Part shown: positions 1 through 11,727 of the stretch, in pieces
How positions within the stretch are numbered: position 1 is the first letter of the stretch
Layout: every line of letters starts with the position of its first letter
Assembly: GCA_015063895.1 (NCBI GenBank)
Contig: SVTG01000006.1
Span: 46,166-110,165, forward strand
Source of the DNA: Oscillospiraceae bacterium
Lineage (GTDB): Bacteria; Bacillota; Clostridia; Oscillospirales; CAG-272
Direction: 5' to 3'
Length of the DNA stretch: 64,000 bases
Program-made: the position numbers and the translations under genes
Notes under the pieces: model-generated
Seen by the model: only the letters and a program-made list of their open reading frames with translations
Databases searched by the model: none
Told to the model about the DNA's origin: nothing

Positions 1-651
1 CGCGGCGCGCGCGTGGTGGCGCTTTCTCTTTGTGATACCGCGTCGTTTTGCCGCCCCGATCCCTATCACGCCGCCGAGGCCTTTAAGACGGCACTTGACG
101 GCAAGGGGCATCGTTTGCGCACCGACGAGGCGGCTCTTTTACACGCGCAGATCCTGCGTATACTCGGGCGCCTGGCTCTCGCTCACGGCTATCGGTTTTT
201 GCTGGAGCTTTCTCCGAAAACCGATACCGTCAGTGCCCCTTTTTCGCCGCCCGAGCTGCAAAAGCTGCTTTCTTATCTGGAGGAATGGCAGGCTCTGCCC
301 CCGACGTGCCTCTCCCTTGCCCCCGCGCAGTACGAGGGGGGGCTTTCCGCGCTCCTCGGTGCCTTTCCCGATCAAACGGGCACCTCACGTCTTCTTTTTG
401 GCATTGCGGGGCAGGGGGCAACCGCAGCCGATCTTGGCCGTGCCGTGCGCTTTTTCGCGCGAAACGGTGCCCTGACACGCTGTATGGGGCTTACCGACGC
501 ACGCACGCTTTGTCTGCAAAACCGCACCGCTGCCCGCTTTGCCGCGGCGCTGGGTGAGGAGCTTTCCCTGTTTGACGATGCCGACTTTGCCGAGGCGGAG
601 GCTCGTGCTGTGCTGTTCCTGCGTGCCGCCGATTTTTACGGCCTCACATAG
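1..651 (+). CDS. Uronate isomerase-like protein, 3' part
   Basis: The reading frame is open to the left edge, so the N-terminus lies outside the window; about 216 residues remain. The order of blocks follows the C-terminal half of UxaC uronate isomerases: an F-K-x-A-L-x-G segment, a helix ending in a strand (LAHGYRFLLEL, where UxaC has a W-V-M-Q-L-H-I-G strand), a LLFG strand and a CMGLTDARTLC block resembling V-G-M-L-T-D-S-R-S. UxaC enzymes interconvert hexuronates and keto-hexuronates. Here the usual L-H-I-G reads LELS and the tryptophan-rich FGxxWWF segment is absent, so activity as a normal isomerase is doubtful. Family placement is by eye. Confidence 0.5.
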   Translation, partial: RGARVVALSLCDTASFCRPDPYHAAEAFKTALDGKGHRLRTDEAALLHAQILRILGRLALAHGYRFLLELSPKTDTVSAPFSPPELQKLLSYLEEWQALPPTCLSLAPAQYEGGLSALLGAFPDQTGTSRLLFGIAGQGATAADLGRAVRFFARNGALTRCMGLTDARTLCLQNRTAARFAAALGEELSLFDDADFAEAEARAVLFLRAADFYGLT

Positions 652-672
652 CGCCGAGATCCTTTTGCATAT

Positions 673-713
673 AAAAAACAGCCGAAAACGTAGCACGTTT
701 TCGGCTGTTTTTT
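673..713. terminator. Bidirectional intrinsic terminator
   Basis: An 18-bp perfect stem (AAAAAACAGCCGAAAACG and its complement, loop TAGCA) has T runs on both strands. It lies between the convergent uronate isomerase-like gene and truB. Confidence 0.85.
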
Positions 714-723
714 GGTTTTCGTA

Positions 724-1641
724 TTATAAAACGAAGGTCTTGACGGCCTTGATGGCGGTGCCCCCCTCGTAGGTGCGCACCTCGCCGATGGCAAAAAAGC
801 TGCCCCTTTCGTCGCAAAGGCGCACGCGTGCACCGACGGGGTGCGCGGTCTTGATCTTGCTTTGATAGATCTCGCACCCGCTACGCGCCAGCTTTTCAAA
901 AAACGGGGGCAGACACACGGGCGTGAGGTCGTCGAATAAGCGCTCGGTGGGCAACAGGCACGCCTCGCGTGCCGCTGCGTCCATTTGCTCCAGCGCCTCC
1001 AACGTATAGCAATCGTCAAGTGCAAAGTCGCCTGTTTTGGTACGGCAAAGCGCCGCCATAGCGCCGCCGCACCCGAGGTCGCGTCCGATATCGGCACAAA
1101 GTGTGCGGATATAGGTGCCTGCGGAGCAGGCGACGGTGAGCGTGTAGCATGCGGGCTGCTCGGTCGGCGTGACGGTCAGCTTGTGTACCGTGACCTCGCG
1201 CGCCTCGCGCTCTATCTCAATGCCGCGCCGCGCCAGATCCAGTAACTTTTGACCGTTTACCTTCAATGCGCTGTACATAGGAGGCGTTTGCCTATAACGC
1301 CCACAGTAGGCGCTTGCCGCCTCCAAGACACGCGTGGCGGCAGGTAAGTCGGCACACGTGGTAAGAATTTCACCCGTGGTATCCTCGGTATCGGTGGTGA
1401 TGCCAAGGCGCAAGGTCGCCACGTAGCACTTGTCGTGTACCGAAAGGTATTCGGCAGCCTTGGCGGCGCGCCCGAGCAGCAGCACCAGAACGCCCGTGGC
1501 CATCGGGTCAAGCGTGCCCGTGTGCCCGACGCGCCGCGTGCCGTATAGGCGCCGTATGCGCCCCACCACGTCGTGGGAGGTGAGGCCTGCCGGCTTATTG
1601 ATCAGTAAAACGCCCGTGGGCTCCGGGTGCTTATGTTCCAT
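724..1641 (-). CDS. truB: tRNA pseudouridine(55) synthase TruB
   Basis: Converts U55 in the T-loop of tRNAs to pseudouridine in the cytoplasm. The 305-residue protein opens with GVLLINKPAGLTSHDVV and carries the TruB catalytic block GHTGTLDPMATGVL, with the catalytic aspartate at about residue 45. A C-terminal PUA-like part is retained, so length is normal. It starts at ATG 1641, 46 bases after trmB, in the same direction as ychF and trmB, suggesting one translation/tRNA-modification transcript that ends at the shared terminator at 673-713. Confidence 0.96.
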   Translation of the reverse strand: MEHKHPEPTGVLLINKPAGLTSHDVVGRIRRLYGTRRVGHTGTLDPMATGVLVLLLGRAAKAAEYLSVHDKCYVATLRLGITTDTEDTTGEILTTCADLPAATRVLEAASAYCGRYRQTPPMYSALKVNGQKLLDLARRGIEIEREAREVTVHKLTVTPTEQPACYTLTVACSAGTYIRTLCADIGRDLGCGGAMAALCRTKTGDFALDDCYTLEALEQMDAAAREACLLPTERLFDDLTPVCLPPFFEKLARSGCEIYQSKIKTAHPVGARVRLCDERGSFFAIGEVRTYEGGTAIKAVKTFVL

Positions 1642-1687
1642 CGTTCACTCCTTGCAAGGGGCGGGGTGCCGTGCTTGCATGTTTGTC

Positions 1688-2338
1688 TTAGTCAAAATAT
1701 ACGGTGACCGCGTGAATGGGAAAGCCCTTTTCGGAAAAGCTTTTCTCATACTCGGTCATAATATTGCCCTCGTTATAGGGGCTGTTGTGCAGATCGCGCG
1801 TCAGATTTTCCGTGCGGAGCCCCATGGCGGCAAATTCCTCGAGCGAAAAATCAAACAAATTGACGTTGTCGGTCTTGAAGCGCAGCACGCCGCCCACCTT
1901 CAGCACCTCACGGTAGCGCGCGAGGAAATCGCGGTGCGTCAGGCGCCGCTTGGCGTGACGTGCCTTGTGCCACGGGTCGCTGAAGTTCAGGTAAAGACAG
2001 TCAACGCTGTGCGCGGGGAACCACTCGGTCAGATTTTCGGCATTGCCGATGAGAAAGCGCAGATTGTCGGGGCGCTTGTCGCGGCAGGCCATCGCCTTTT
2101 CAAGCGCTGTCACCATCACGTCGGCTACGACCTCCATGGCAATGAGATTGACCTCGGGGTGCTGTGCCGATACGCTGCAGGCAAAGCTGCCCTTGCCGCA
2201 CCCGATCTCAAGGTGCAGGGGGCGCTTTTTTGCAAAAAAGGCATCGGGATCTTCTTTTAGCTTGGCGGTGTCCCCGATCAGCAATTCGGCACAGGCGGCA
2301 ATGCGCTCGGCACCGTGCTTTTTCTTACGGGCGCGCAT
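1688..2338 (-). CDS. trmB: tRNA (guanine-N7-)-methyltransferase TrmB
   Basis: SAM-dependent methylation of G46 in tRNA variable loops. The 216-residue protein has the SAM-binding motif LEIGCGKGSF near residues 44-53, the N-x-x-F-x-D-P-W motif (LNFSDPWHKARHAKRR) and a C-terminal T-E-Y-E-x-x-F block (MTEYEKSF), all diagnostic of TrmB. Its ATG overlaps the TGA of ychF by one base (TGATG on the minus strand), implying translational coupling. Confidence 0.95.
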   Translation of the reverse strand: MRARKKKHGAERIAACAELLIGDTAKLKEDPDAFFAKKRPLHLEIGCGKGSFACSVSAQHPEVNLIAMEVVADVMVTALEKAMACRDKRPDNLRFLIGNAENLTEWFPAHSVDCLYLNFSDPWHKARHAKRRLTHRDFLARYREVLKVGGVLRFKTDNVNLFDFSLEEFAAMGLRTENLTRDLHNSPYNEGNIMTEYEKSFSEKGFPIHAVTVYFD

Positions 2339-3432
2339 CAGACGTTAAAGCGGAAGACAACAATGTCTCCGTCCTGCATCACGTATTCCTTGCCCTCGCT
2401 GCGCAGTAAGCCTGCCTCCTTGACGCCGTTCATCGAGCCGATGCGCTCCAGGTCGTCAAATGCCACCACCTCGGCACGGATAAAGCCGCGCTCAAAGTCG
2501 GAGTGGATCTTGCCTGCCGCCCCCGGTGCCTTGGTGCCGCGCGTAATGGTCCAGGCACGCACCTCCTTGGGGCCGGCTGTCAGAAAGCTGATCAGACCCA
2601 GCAGAGAGTAGCTTGCCTTGATCAGACGGTCAAGGCCGCTTTCGGGGATCCCGAGATCGTCAAGAAACGCCTGCTTTTCCTCGCCCGAGAGCTCTGCGAT
2701 CTCGGCCTCGATCTGGGCGCACACGGGCAAAATGCCCGCGTTTTCGCTCTCGGCAAAGGCCTTGAGCTTTGCGTACATGGGGTTGGCGGTCGGCTCGTCT
2801 CCGACGTCCTCCTCGCCGATATTCGCCACGTAAATAACGGGCTTCATCGTTAAGAGCGGCGTGTCGGCCAGCACGGCGCGCTCGTCCTCGGTGAGGTCGG
2901 CGGTGCGTGCGGTCTTGCCCGACTCCAGCACAGCGTAAAGACGCTCTAAAACGGCAAGCTCGGCGGCCAGCGTTTTGTCACCCTTCATCGCCTTTTTGGT
3001 GCGGTCCATGCGGCGCTCCAGCATTTCCATATCCGAGAAGATCAATTCAAGATTGATGGTCTCAAGGTCACGAATGGGGTCAACGGCACCGTCAACGTGA
3101 ATGATATTGTCGTCCTCAAAGCAGCGCACCACGTGAATCACGGCGTCGACCTCGCGAATGTGAGAAAGAAACTTGTTGCCAAGCCCCTCGCCCTTGGAGG
3201 CGCCGCGCACAAGACCTGCGATATCCACAAATTCGATCACGGCAGGGGTGTATTTTTCGGGTGCGTACATAGCGGAAAGATAATCCATACGTGCGTCGGG
3301 CACAGCCACCACACCCACGTTCGGCTCAATGGTGCAGAAGGGGTAGTTGGCGGACTCGGCCCCCGCGTTTGTCAGGGCATTAAACAGGGTGCTTTTGCCG
3401 ACGTTGGGCAGCCCCACGATACCAAGCTTCAT
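2338..3432 (-). CDS. ychF: Ribosome-associated ATPase/GTPase YchF
   Basis: OLA1/YchF branch of Obg-type P-loop NTPases, ribosome-associated and linked to stress responses. The 364-residue protein has P-loop GLPNVGKST (residues 6-14), DIAGLV switch II and the NIGEED region that replaces the classical NKxD motif, explaining the ATP preference known in this family. The C-terminal TGS-like domain includes the conserved end EGKEYVMQDGDIVVFRFNV. First gene of a ychF-trmB-truB unit, preceded by a good minus-strand promoter at 3471-3499 and the ribosome binding site AAGGAG. Confidence 0.97.
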   Translation of the reverse strand: MKLGIVGLPNVGKSTLFNALTNAGAESANYPFCTIEPNVGVVAVPDARMDYLSAMYAPEKYTPAVIEFVDIAGLVRGASKGEGLGNKFLSHIREVDAVIHVVRCFEDDNIIHVDGAVDPIRDLETINLELIFSDMEMLERRMDRTKKAMKGDKTLAAELAVLERLYAVLESGKTARTADLTEDERAVLADTPLLTMKPVIYVANIGEEDVGDEPTANPMYAKLKAFAESENAGILPVCAQIEAEIAELSGEEKQAFLDDLGIPESGLDRLIKASYSLLGLISFLTAGPKEVRAWTITRGTKAPGAAGKIHSDFERGFIRAEVVAFDDLERIGSMNGVKEAGLLRSEGKEYVMQDGDIVVFRFNV

Positions 3433-3470
3433 AAGTAATTCTCCTTGTGTCGGAAATAATCATAAATTTA

Positions 3471-3499
3471 ATTATAACGCATTTAGGCATTTTTTGCAA
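3471..3499 (-). promoter_or_regulatory. Promoter of ychF operon
   Basis: On the minus strand, TTGCAA (3494-3499), a 17-bp spacer, then TATAAT (3471-3476), about 40 bases upstream of the ychF start. Confidence 0.75.
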
Positions 3500-3570
3500 T
3501 AGCCTTTATAAAAATAAACAAGTTGTAACATTTTTTTTAATTTGTATTCACACTTTTTTCAAAAAAGGGG

Positions 3571-3636
3571 TTTTCAAAAGGGAACATATGTGATATAATA
3601 GTTAACAATTCTAAAAAGCGCGCCTATTTTGCGCGC
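3571..3636 (+). promoter_or_regulatory. Promoter and leader hairpin of response regulator gene
   Basis: TTTTCA (3571-3576), 17 bp, then extended -10 TGATATAAT (3591-3599). The short leader holds a perfect GCGCGC-CTATTTT-GCGCGC hairpin (3618-3623/3631-3636) immediately before the GGGAGG ribosome binding site. Such a hairpin could protect the mRNA end or tune ribosome access. Confidence 0.65.
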
Positions 3637-3649
3637 ATGGGAGGATAAA

Positions 3650-4336
3650 ATGCCTGAAGGTAAAACGATCCTGATTGTTGATAAGCCCTCTGTTTGCGAA
3701 CTGGTCAAGCCCTACCTTGAGCGTGCGGGCTATGCCGTGGCACCCTGCTACGATAAGGGTGACGTGCTGTTTAAAATAAGAGAGCTCGCCCCATCGCTTT
3801 TACTGATGGGCAGCCTGCCCGCCGACCGTGATACCGAGCAGTACGTGCGCGATCTGAAGTCCTGCACCGACGTGCCGCTTCTTTTAACGGTGGATACGGG
3901 CGATGCCGCCGCACGTGCCGCCCTGCTTGATGCGGGTGCCGACGACGTGATGAGCGCCCCCGTTCATACGGGTGAGCTGCGCGCACGTGCCAAGGCCCTG
4001 CTGCGCCGCCCGGCGGTCAGCGAGCCCGTGCACAGCGACGTGATCCGCTATGATAATTTTGAGATCAGCCAGGAGCGCTTTGAATTGAAGCTGCGCGGCG
4101 AAAAGGTGGATATTCCCCCGAAGGAGCTGCAGCTTTTGTATTGTCTTGCCGCCAGCCCCAACCGTGTGTTCAGCCGCGAGAAGCTGCTTGAGCACGTGTG
4201 GGATTTTGCCTTCCTCGGTGATAGCCGTACCGTTGACGTACATATCAAGCGTCTGCGTGAAAAGCTCTCGGGCGTGTCCGATAAATGGGCGCTCACCACC
4301 GTGTGGGGCGTTGGCTATAAATTTGAGTTGAAATAA
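3650..4336 (+). CDS. OmpR-family response regulator with degenerate receiver
   Basis: Two-domain transcription factor of 228 residues: receiver (about 5-115) and winged-helix OmpR/PhoB DNA-binding domain (about 125-228, with LLYCLAASPNRVFSREKLLEHVW and RTVDVHIKRLREKL). I chose ATG 3650 because GGGAGG lies six bases upstream. The receiver is unusual. The acidic pair after the first strand reads ILIVDK instead of IxVDD, the phospho-acceptor strand reads LLLMGSLP with no aspartate, and the usual K-P pair reads S-A-P. It is therefore unlikely to be controlled by aspartyl phosphorylation. No histidine kinase is adjacent; the next gene is an HtrA protease, which suggests envelope-stress control (inference). 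Confidence 0.85.
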   Translation: MPEGKTILIVDKPSVCELVKPYLERAGYAVAPCYDKGDVLFKIRELAPSLLLMGSLPADRDTEQYVRDLKSCTDVPLLLTVDTGDAAARAALLDAGADDVMSAPVHTGELRARAKALLRRPAVSEPVHSDVIRYDNFEISQERFELKLRGEKVDIPPKELQLLYCLAASPNRVFSREKLLEHVWDFAFLGDSRTVDVHIKRLREKLSGVSDKWALTTVWGVGYKFELK

Positions 4337-4400
4337 TCTTCAAGGCAAGTCTTTTTGATCATACCCGCAGCGGCCGTGTGGCCGCTTGAAAGGAGCTTGT

Positions 4401-5894
4401 ATGGAAGAAAACCGCAATATATTGCCGCCCGAAGGGCAGGGAGCCGATGAAAACGGCACCCCCACGCCCAAGGCGCAGGCACACGTGCCCGAGGTGAGCA
4501 CGCCCGAGACCGGCGCGCCCGAGGCAGCCGAGTTTGTGGCCGGTGATATGACCGCTGCGGCACCCGATGCCGAGGCGTCTGTTGATGAGGAAAGTGTATC
4601 TGCCGCACCCGTGGCTGAAAACGGGGACGGGGAGAGCGCAAAGGTGTCACAGGAGCCCCCCGTTGCCCTTTACTGGGAATTCGGTGCGACGCCCGATGCA
4701 CCCGTGCAGCACGCACCCGAAAAAACACATGCAACCAAGCGCTTTGTCGGCGTATTCGCGGCGGTGACGGCGGTGTTCCTCGCCGTGCTGATCGTGCTGC
4801 TGCTCCTTGGTGATGCAGGCTTTAAGATCTACCGCACCGTGATGCACGAGCGTACGGTCTTCGTCAAGGAATATAATACCGACGTGGAGGGGCTGCTCGC
4901 CCCCGAGGAGGCGGCTGAGGTCGTCAAGCGATCGACCGTGACGGTCGTGGTACGCCTGGAAACAGGCACGGCGATCGGCTCGGGCTTTATCTATACCGCC
5001 GACGGATATATCTGCACCAACCACCACGTGGTGGAGGAGGCGCTCTCCGTGCAGGTGATCCTGCCCGACGGTGAGGCGGTCGACGCCACCGTGGTCGGCA
5101 CCAATGAAATGGCAGATCTGGCCGTCATCAAGATCAATAAAACGGGGCTTACCCCCGTGAAGCTCGGCAGCTCCGCCGCCGCGCTTGTCGGTGAGAGCGT
5201 CGTGGCTGTCGGTACCCCCGCCAAGATCGATTACAGGGGCACGGCAACCTTTGGCAGGATCTCCGCCACGAACCGCATCGTGTCGCTTTATAACGAGAGC
5301 GGCGTGGTCAATAAAAAGATGACGCTTTTGCAGACCGATACCAGCGTCAATCCCGGTAACTCGGGCGGCCCCCTTGCCAATATGTACGGCGAGGTGATCG
5401 GCGTAGTGGTGATGAAGGTCTCTTATTTCGGCGGCACGGTCTTTGACGGTATCGGGTTTGCGATCCCGATCGACGGGGCGAAGATCATCATCGATGCCCT
5501 GATCCGGGACGGCATCTTCACGGGTACGAATCCCGTAGCTACGGGTCGCTCGCTCCTTGGCATCGGCGGCATCGGTATCGAGGGCGGCTATTGGTACTCC
5601 GACCCTGCCGACTCCAACCGCCAGAAGTCCCTGAGCGAGGTAGCGGGCTATACCTATATTCCCGACGACGGCGTTTACGTCATTGGTGTCAATGAAAGCA
5701 ACGCCATAGGGCGTCTTGAGGTGGGTGACGTGATCACGCACATCAACGGCCTTGCCATGTATACGGTCTACGATATCATTGACCAGGTCAACCGTTATCC
5801 CGTCTACACCGAGGTCACCGTGACCTTAAAGCGCTATAACGGTACCGCATGGACCGAGCAGGTCGTGACGGTGCAATTATTTGAGGAAAGTTGA
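4401..5894 (+). CDS. Membrane-anchored HtrA/DegP-type serine protease
   Basis: S1C protease for quality control of envelope proteins, 497 residues. Layout: an acidic, proline/alanine-rich cytoplasmic N-terminus (about 1-110), one transmembrane helix (about 114-137, FVGVFAAVTAVFLAVLIVLL), a trypsin-like protease domain and a C-terminal PDZ domain (GRLEVGDVITHING). The triad is visible: His in TNHHVV (about 209), Asp in MADLAVI (about 240), Ser in NPGNSGGPL (about 320). Start ATG 4401 follows AAAGGAG. The gene lies 64 bases after the atypical response regulator and 10 bases before mgtC-like gene 1, so all four genes may be one stress unit. Confidence 0.93.
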   Translation: MEENRNILPPEGQGADENGTPTPKAQAHVPEVSTPETGAPEAAEFVAGDMTAAAPDAEASVDEESVSAAPVAENGDGESAKVSQEPPVALYWEFGATPDAPVQHAPEKTHATKRFVGVFAAVTAVFLAVLIVLLLLGDAGFKIYRTVMHERTVFVKEYNTDVEGLLAPEEAAEVVKRSTVTVVVRLETGTAIGSGFIYTADGYICTNHHVVEEALSVQVILPDGEAVDATVVGTNEMADLAVIKINKTGLTPVKLGSSAAALVGESVVAVGTPAKIDYRGTATFGRISATNRIVSLYNESGVVNKKMTLLQTDTSVNPGNSGGPLANMYGEVIGVVVMKVSYFGGTVFDGIGFAIPIDGAKIIIDALIRDGIFTGTNPVATGRSLLGIGGIGIEGGYWYSDPADSNRQKSLSEVAGYTYIPDDGVYVIGVNESNAIGRLEVGDVITHINGLAMYTVYDIIDQVNRYPVYTEVTVTLKRYNGTAWTEQVVTVQLFEES

Positions 5895-5904
5895 GGGAAG
5901 CTGC

Positions 5905-6651
5905 ATGTTTTCTTTTCTTGACCCGTTAAGGGTGATTACATCGGATAATGCTGCGCTGGTGGCGCTGGTGCGCCTCGGCATTGCGGCATTCTGCGGTGGC
6001 TGCATCGGCATTGAGCGCGGCAAAAAGCGCCGTCCTGCGGGCTTCCGCACACATATGCTGGTCTGCCTTGCGGCCGCGCTTGCCATGATCATGAGCCAGT
6101 ACCTGACCATGATGATCAACGAATATTGGCTGACGCTGATCGGCGATCTGAATTCGCCCGGCAGCATCTCCACGGACGTATCGCGCTTCGGTGCGCAGAT
6201 CATCAACGGCATCGGCTTTCTCGGTGCCGGCACCGTGATTGTCACGGGGCGCCAGCAGGTAAAGGGCCTTACCACGGCGGCAGGCCTTTGGGCCTCTGCC
6301 TGTATGGGCCTTTGCATCGGGGCGGGATTTGTGGAGGGCGCATTCGTTGCGTGCGTGCTGATCATCGCCACGATCACCATCTTTACCCATCTTGAGCGCT
6401 TTATCGTGTCGCGTGTGCGCAATATCAACCTTTACGTAGAGTTTGAGCACGCCGACGACGTGGGTGCCGTGATCTCCGCCATCAAGGCGCAGGATATTCG
6501 TATTTTTGACGTTGAGATTCAAAAAAGCAAGGACCCCGGCGGCAACCAAAGCGCTGTATTCTCGGTCCTCTTGCCCAAGCGTATGTCGCACGCAACCGCC
6601 CTTTCGGTGGTGGCGGGTGTTGAAAACGTGCGCGCCATTGAAGAACTGTAA
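5905..6651 (+). CDS. MgtC/SapB family membrane protein, copy 1
   Basis: MgtC-family proteins are small integral membrane proteins tied to magnesium limitation, acid stress and membrane energetics. This one has 248 residues (ATG 5905, GAGGG upstream). The N-terminal hydrophobic part bears family signatures CIGIERGKKRRPAGFRTHMLVCL and INGIGFLGAGTVIV, followed by VKGLTTAAGLWASACMGLCIGAGF. The C-terminal ~75 residues form a soluble ACT-like domain. A second copy follows directly; copy 1 carries an extra ~15-residue stretch (NEYWLTLIGDLNSPGSI) in the loop before the GAQIING motif. Confidence 0.9.
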   Translation: MFSFLDPLRVITSDNAALVALVRLGIAAFCGGCIGIERGKKRRPAGFRTHMLVCLAAALAMIMSQYLTMMINEYWLTLIGDLNSPGSISTDVSRFGAQIINGIGFLGAGTVIVTGRQQVKGLTTAAGLWASACMGLCIGAGFVEGAFVACVLIIATITIFTHLERFIVSRVRNINLYVEFEHADDVGAVISAIKAQDIRIFDVEIQKSKDPGGNQSAVFSVLLPKRMSHATALSVVAGVENVRAIEEL

Positions 6652-6665
6652 GGAGGGAAGCAACC

Positions 6666-7364
6666 GTGGCTGAATTTTTAGATTATCTCCGCTTTGCTGA
6701 CGGATTTCATATGTGGGGGGCTGTTGCGCGTATGCTGCTTGCCGTGATCTGCGGCGGTGTGATCGGCATTGAGCGCGAATATAAGCGCCGTCCTGCGGGC
6801 TTCCGCACACATATCCTCATTTGCCTTGGTGCATCGCTCACCACTCTTACGAGCCAGTATCTGCTGCTGGAGATGCAGTGGTTTACCGATCTTGCCCGTC
6901 TTGGCGCACAGGTCATTGCAGGCATGGGCTTTATCGGTGCAGGTACGATCATCGTGACCAAGCGCCGTCAGGTCAAGGGTCTGACTACCGCGGCAGGACT
7001 TTTCGTGTCGGCAGTCGTTGGCCTTGCCATTGGTGTCGGCTACTTTGAGGCGGCGCTGATCGCAACGGTGCTGATCATCGTGATTGAGCTGCTGCTTTCG
7101 CGCTTTGAATACTTTATCATGTCGACCTCGCGCAATATCAATCTTTACATAGAATATAAGGGGAACGAGAGCCTGCTGCAGATGACCGAATATCTGCGCA
7201 CGCATCACGTGAACGTCAGCGACCTGCAGATCACCAAGTCGGGCGCTGCCTCGCAGAACCCTTGCGCGATCTTTTCACTGGATATGCCCAAAAAGCTGAC
7301 GCACGATAAGCTGATGACCGCCCTTTCGGGCATCTCGGGCGTCGTGTCGGTAGAGGAGCTGTAA
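6666..7364 (+). CDS. MgtC/SapB family membrane protein, copy 2
   Basis: Tandem paralogue of the preceding gene, 232 residues, starting at GTG 6666 with AGGAGGG seven bases upstream. It repeats the same motifs: VIGIEREYKRRPAGFRTH, LGAQVIAGMGFIGAGTI and VKGLTTAAGLFVSAVVGLAIG, with a C-terminal ACT-like region (SDLQITKSG, VVSVEEL). Both copies end in a V-E/A-x-x-E-E-L motif. The pair could form a heteromer or serve different signals. A terminator at 7379-7416 closes the unit. Confidence 0.9.
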   Translation: MAEFLDYLRFADGFHMWGAVARMLLAVICGGVIGIEREYKRRPAGFRTHILICLGASLTTLTSQYLLLEMQWFTDLARLGAQVIAGMGFIGAGTIIVTKRRQVKGLTTAAGLFVSAVVGLAIGVGYFEAALIATVLIIVIELLLSRFEYFIMSTSRNINLYIEYKGNESLLQMTEYLRTHHVNVSDLQITKSGAASQNPCAIFSLDMPKKLTHDKLMTALSGISGVVSVEEL

Positions 7365-7378
7365 TACCAACCCCATAT

Positions 7379-7416
7379 AAAATCGGCACAGGAAGCCATT
7401 CCTGTGCCGATTTTGG
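7379..7416. terminator. Bidirectional intrinsic terminator
   Basis: The stem AAAATCGGCACAGG...CCTGTGCCGATTTT with loop AAGCCATT separates the convergent mgtC copy 2 and PHP-domain gene. Confidence 0.8.
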
Positions 7417-7418
7417 TT

Positions 7419-8450
7419 TTAGTGCAGCGTATCGGTGAAATACGCGTTGGTATTGGCGTGCTTGCCGCTCTTATCCACGACCGTCAGGCGGAAATAGCGG
7501 CAGTTCTCGGGTACGGTGAAGGTGGCGCCTGTCAAGGGCGCGTCACCCTCATCAAAGGCAATGCGCGCGGCGCGCATATCGGTGGTGAGAAAAATGCGGT
7601 CGGCGGGGGAGCATTCTATCGTTACCTTGCCGTCCTCATAATAAAGGGCGTTGATCTGCGGCCCCTCGGAGGCGTAGAAGTGACCTGCCTCCAGCGCCCT
7701 TGTGACGTCGCGGTAGGTCAGGTGCTCGGCCTTGATCATCGTGAAGGCGACAAACGAATCGCATCTGCGCGAGTCAAGGGGGCGGCCGTTATGGTTATCG
7801 TCGGCACCGATGCAGAAAATGCGCTCACCGCCGCGCAGAATGTCGTCATAAACGCGGGAGTTGTATTCGTCCCAGCCGCCGACAATGCAGCTGCCGTTAT
7901 ACATTTCAAAGGCGTTCATGCCGTGATAATTGGTATATTCGGTATATTGCTCGCTGGACCACGTGGGGTGATTGTAGGTCACGAAAAAGCCGTTTTCGCG
8001 GTAGATCTGCATCATTTCGCTGATGCCCTCGCCGCTGTATCGGCGCTCGTAATCGGGTTGACTTTCATCAAACCTGACCTTGTCGCGGTGCTCGACCGCA
8101 TTGCCAAACAGATATTTGGTGCGGTGCCAGCAGGGCTGTGTGATATTGTCCTGCTCCAGGGCAATGCAGCAGATATGGCAGGTCTTGCGCAGCGCGTAAA
8201 GCTCCTTGCCGGGGGTTTTCGGCTCGGTGGGCTCAACCTCAAAGGCGTTCAGGGCAATAAAGCTATCGTCACAGAGCTCAGGGTGGGGGATCAGAATGTC
8301 GTGGTCGGTGTAGGCTACCACCGCATAGCCTGCATTTTTGTAGATCTCCTTGATCTCCTCAGGGGTCTTATGGCCATCGGAGAGCACGGTGTGGCAATGG
8401 AGATTTGCCTTGTAAAACTGACCGCTCGCGGGGAGTAAATAGGTTCTCAT
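7419..8450 (-). CDS. PHP-domain metal-dependent phosphoesterase-like protein
   Basis: 343-residue protein with PHP signatures: motif I NLHCHTVLSDG (metal-binding HxH), motif II AYTDHD, a histidine in VTYNHPTW, and CIGADDNHNGRP near the end of the domain. PHP enzymes hydrolyse phosphoesters, often small phosphorylated metabolites. The C-terminal ~70 residues look like a beta-rich accessory part. Start ATG 8450 is one base after the beta-galactosidase stop, with AGAAAGG inside that gene, so the two are coupled. Substrate unknown; the neighbour suggests a sugar-related role. Confidence 0.8.
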   Translation of the reverse strand: MRTYLLPASGQFYKANLHCHTVLSDGHKTPEEIKEIYKNAGYAVVAYTDHDILIPHPELCDDSFIALNAFEVEPTEPKTPGKELYALRKTCHICCIALEQDNITQPCWHRTKYLFGNAVEHRDKVRFDESQPDYERRYSGEGISEMMQIYRENGFFVTYNHPTWSSEQYTEYTNYHGMNAFEMYNGSCIVGGWDEYNSRVYDDILRGGERIFCIGADDNHNGRPLDSRRCDSFVAFTMIKAEHLTYRDVTRALEAGHFYASEGPQINALYYEDGKVTIECSPADRIFLTTDMRAARIAFDEGDAPLTGATFTVPENCRYFRLTVVDKSGKHANTNAYFTDTLH

Positions 8451-8451
8451 A

Positions 8452-11580
<3,129 letters not shown>

Positions 11581-11591
11581 TTATCAAGTAT

Positions 11592-11620
11592 ATCTTAACA
11601 TTATTTTTTGGGGGTGTCAA
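11592..11620 (-). promoter_or_regulatory. Promoter of lacZ-PHP unit
   Basis: Minus strand: TTGACA (11615-11620), 17 bp, extended -10 TGTTAAGAT with TAAGAT at 11592-11597. Confidence 0.8.
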
Positions 11621-11665
11621 TTCAAAAGCGTAAAATTTTCTCTTGTTTTTTGCGTTCTTTTTCTC

Positions 11666-11694
11666 TTTACAAATGCGAGAAAATATGGTAAAAT
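11666..11694 (+). promoter_or_regulatory. Promoter of rsuA-like gene
   Basis: TTTACA (11666-11671), 17 bp, TAAAAT (11689-11694); about 34 bases before the GTG start at 11728. It is divergent from the lacZ promoter in a 177-bp AT-rich gap. Confidence 0.75.
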
Positions 11695-11727
11695 ACAGTG
11701 TATGTTTTGTCAAAGGAGGGGAGCTGC

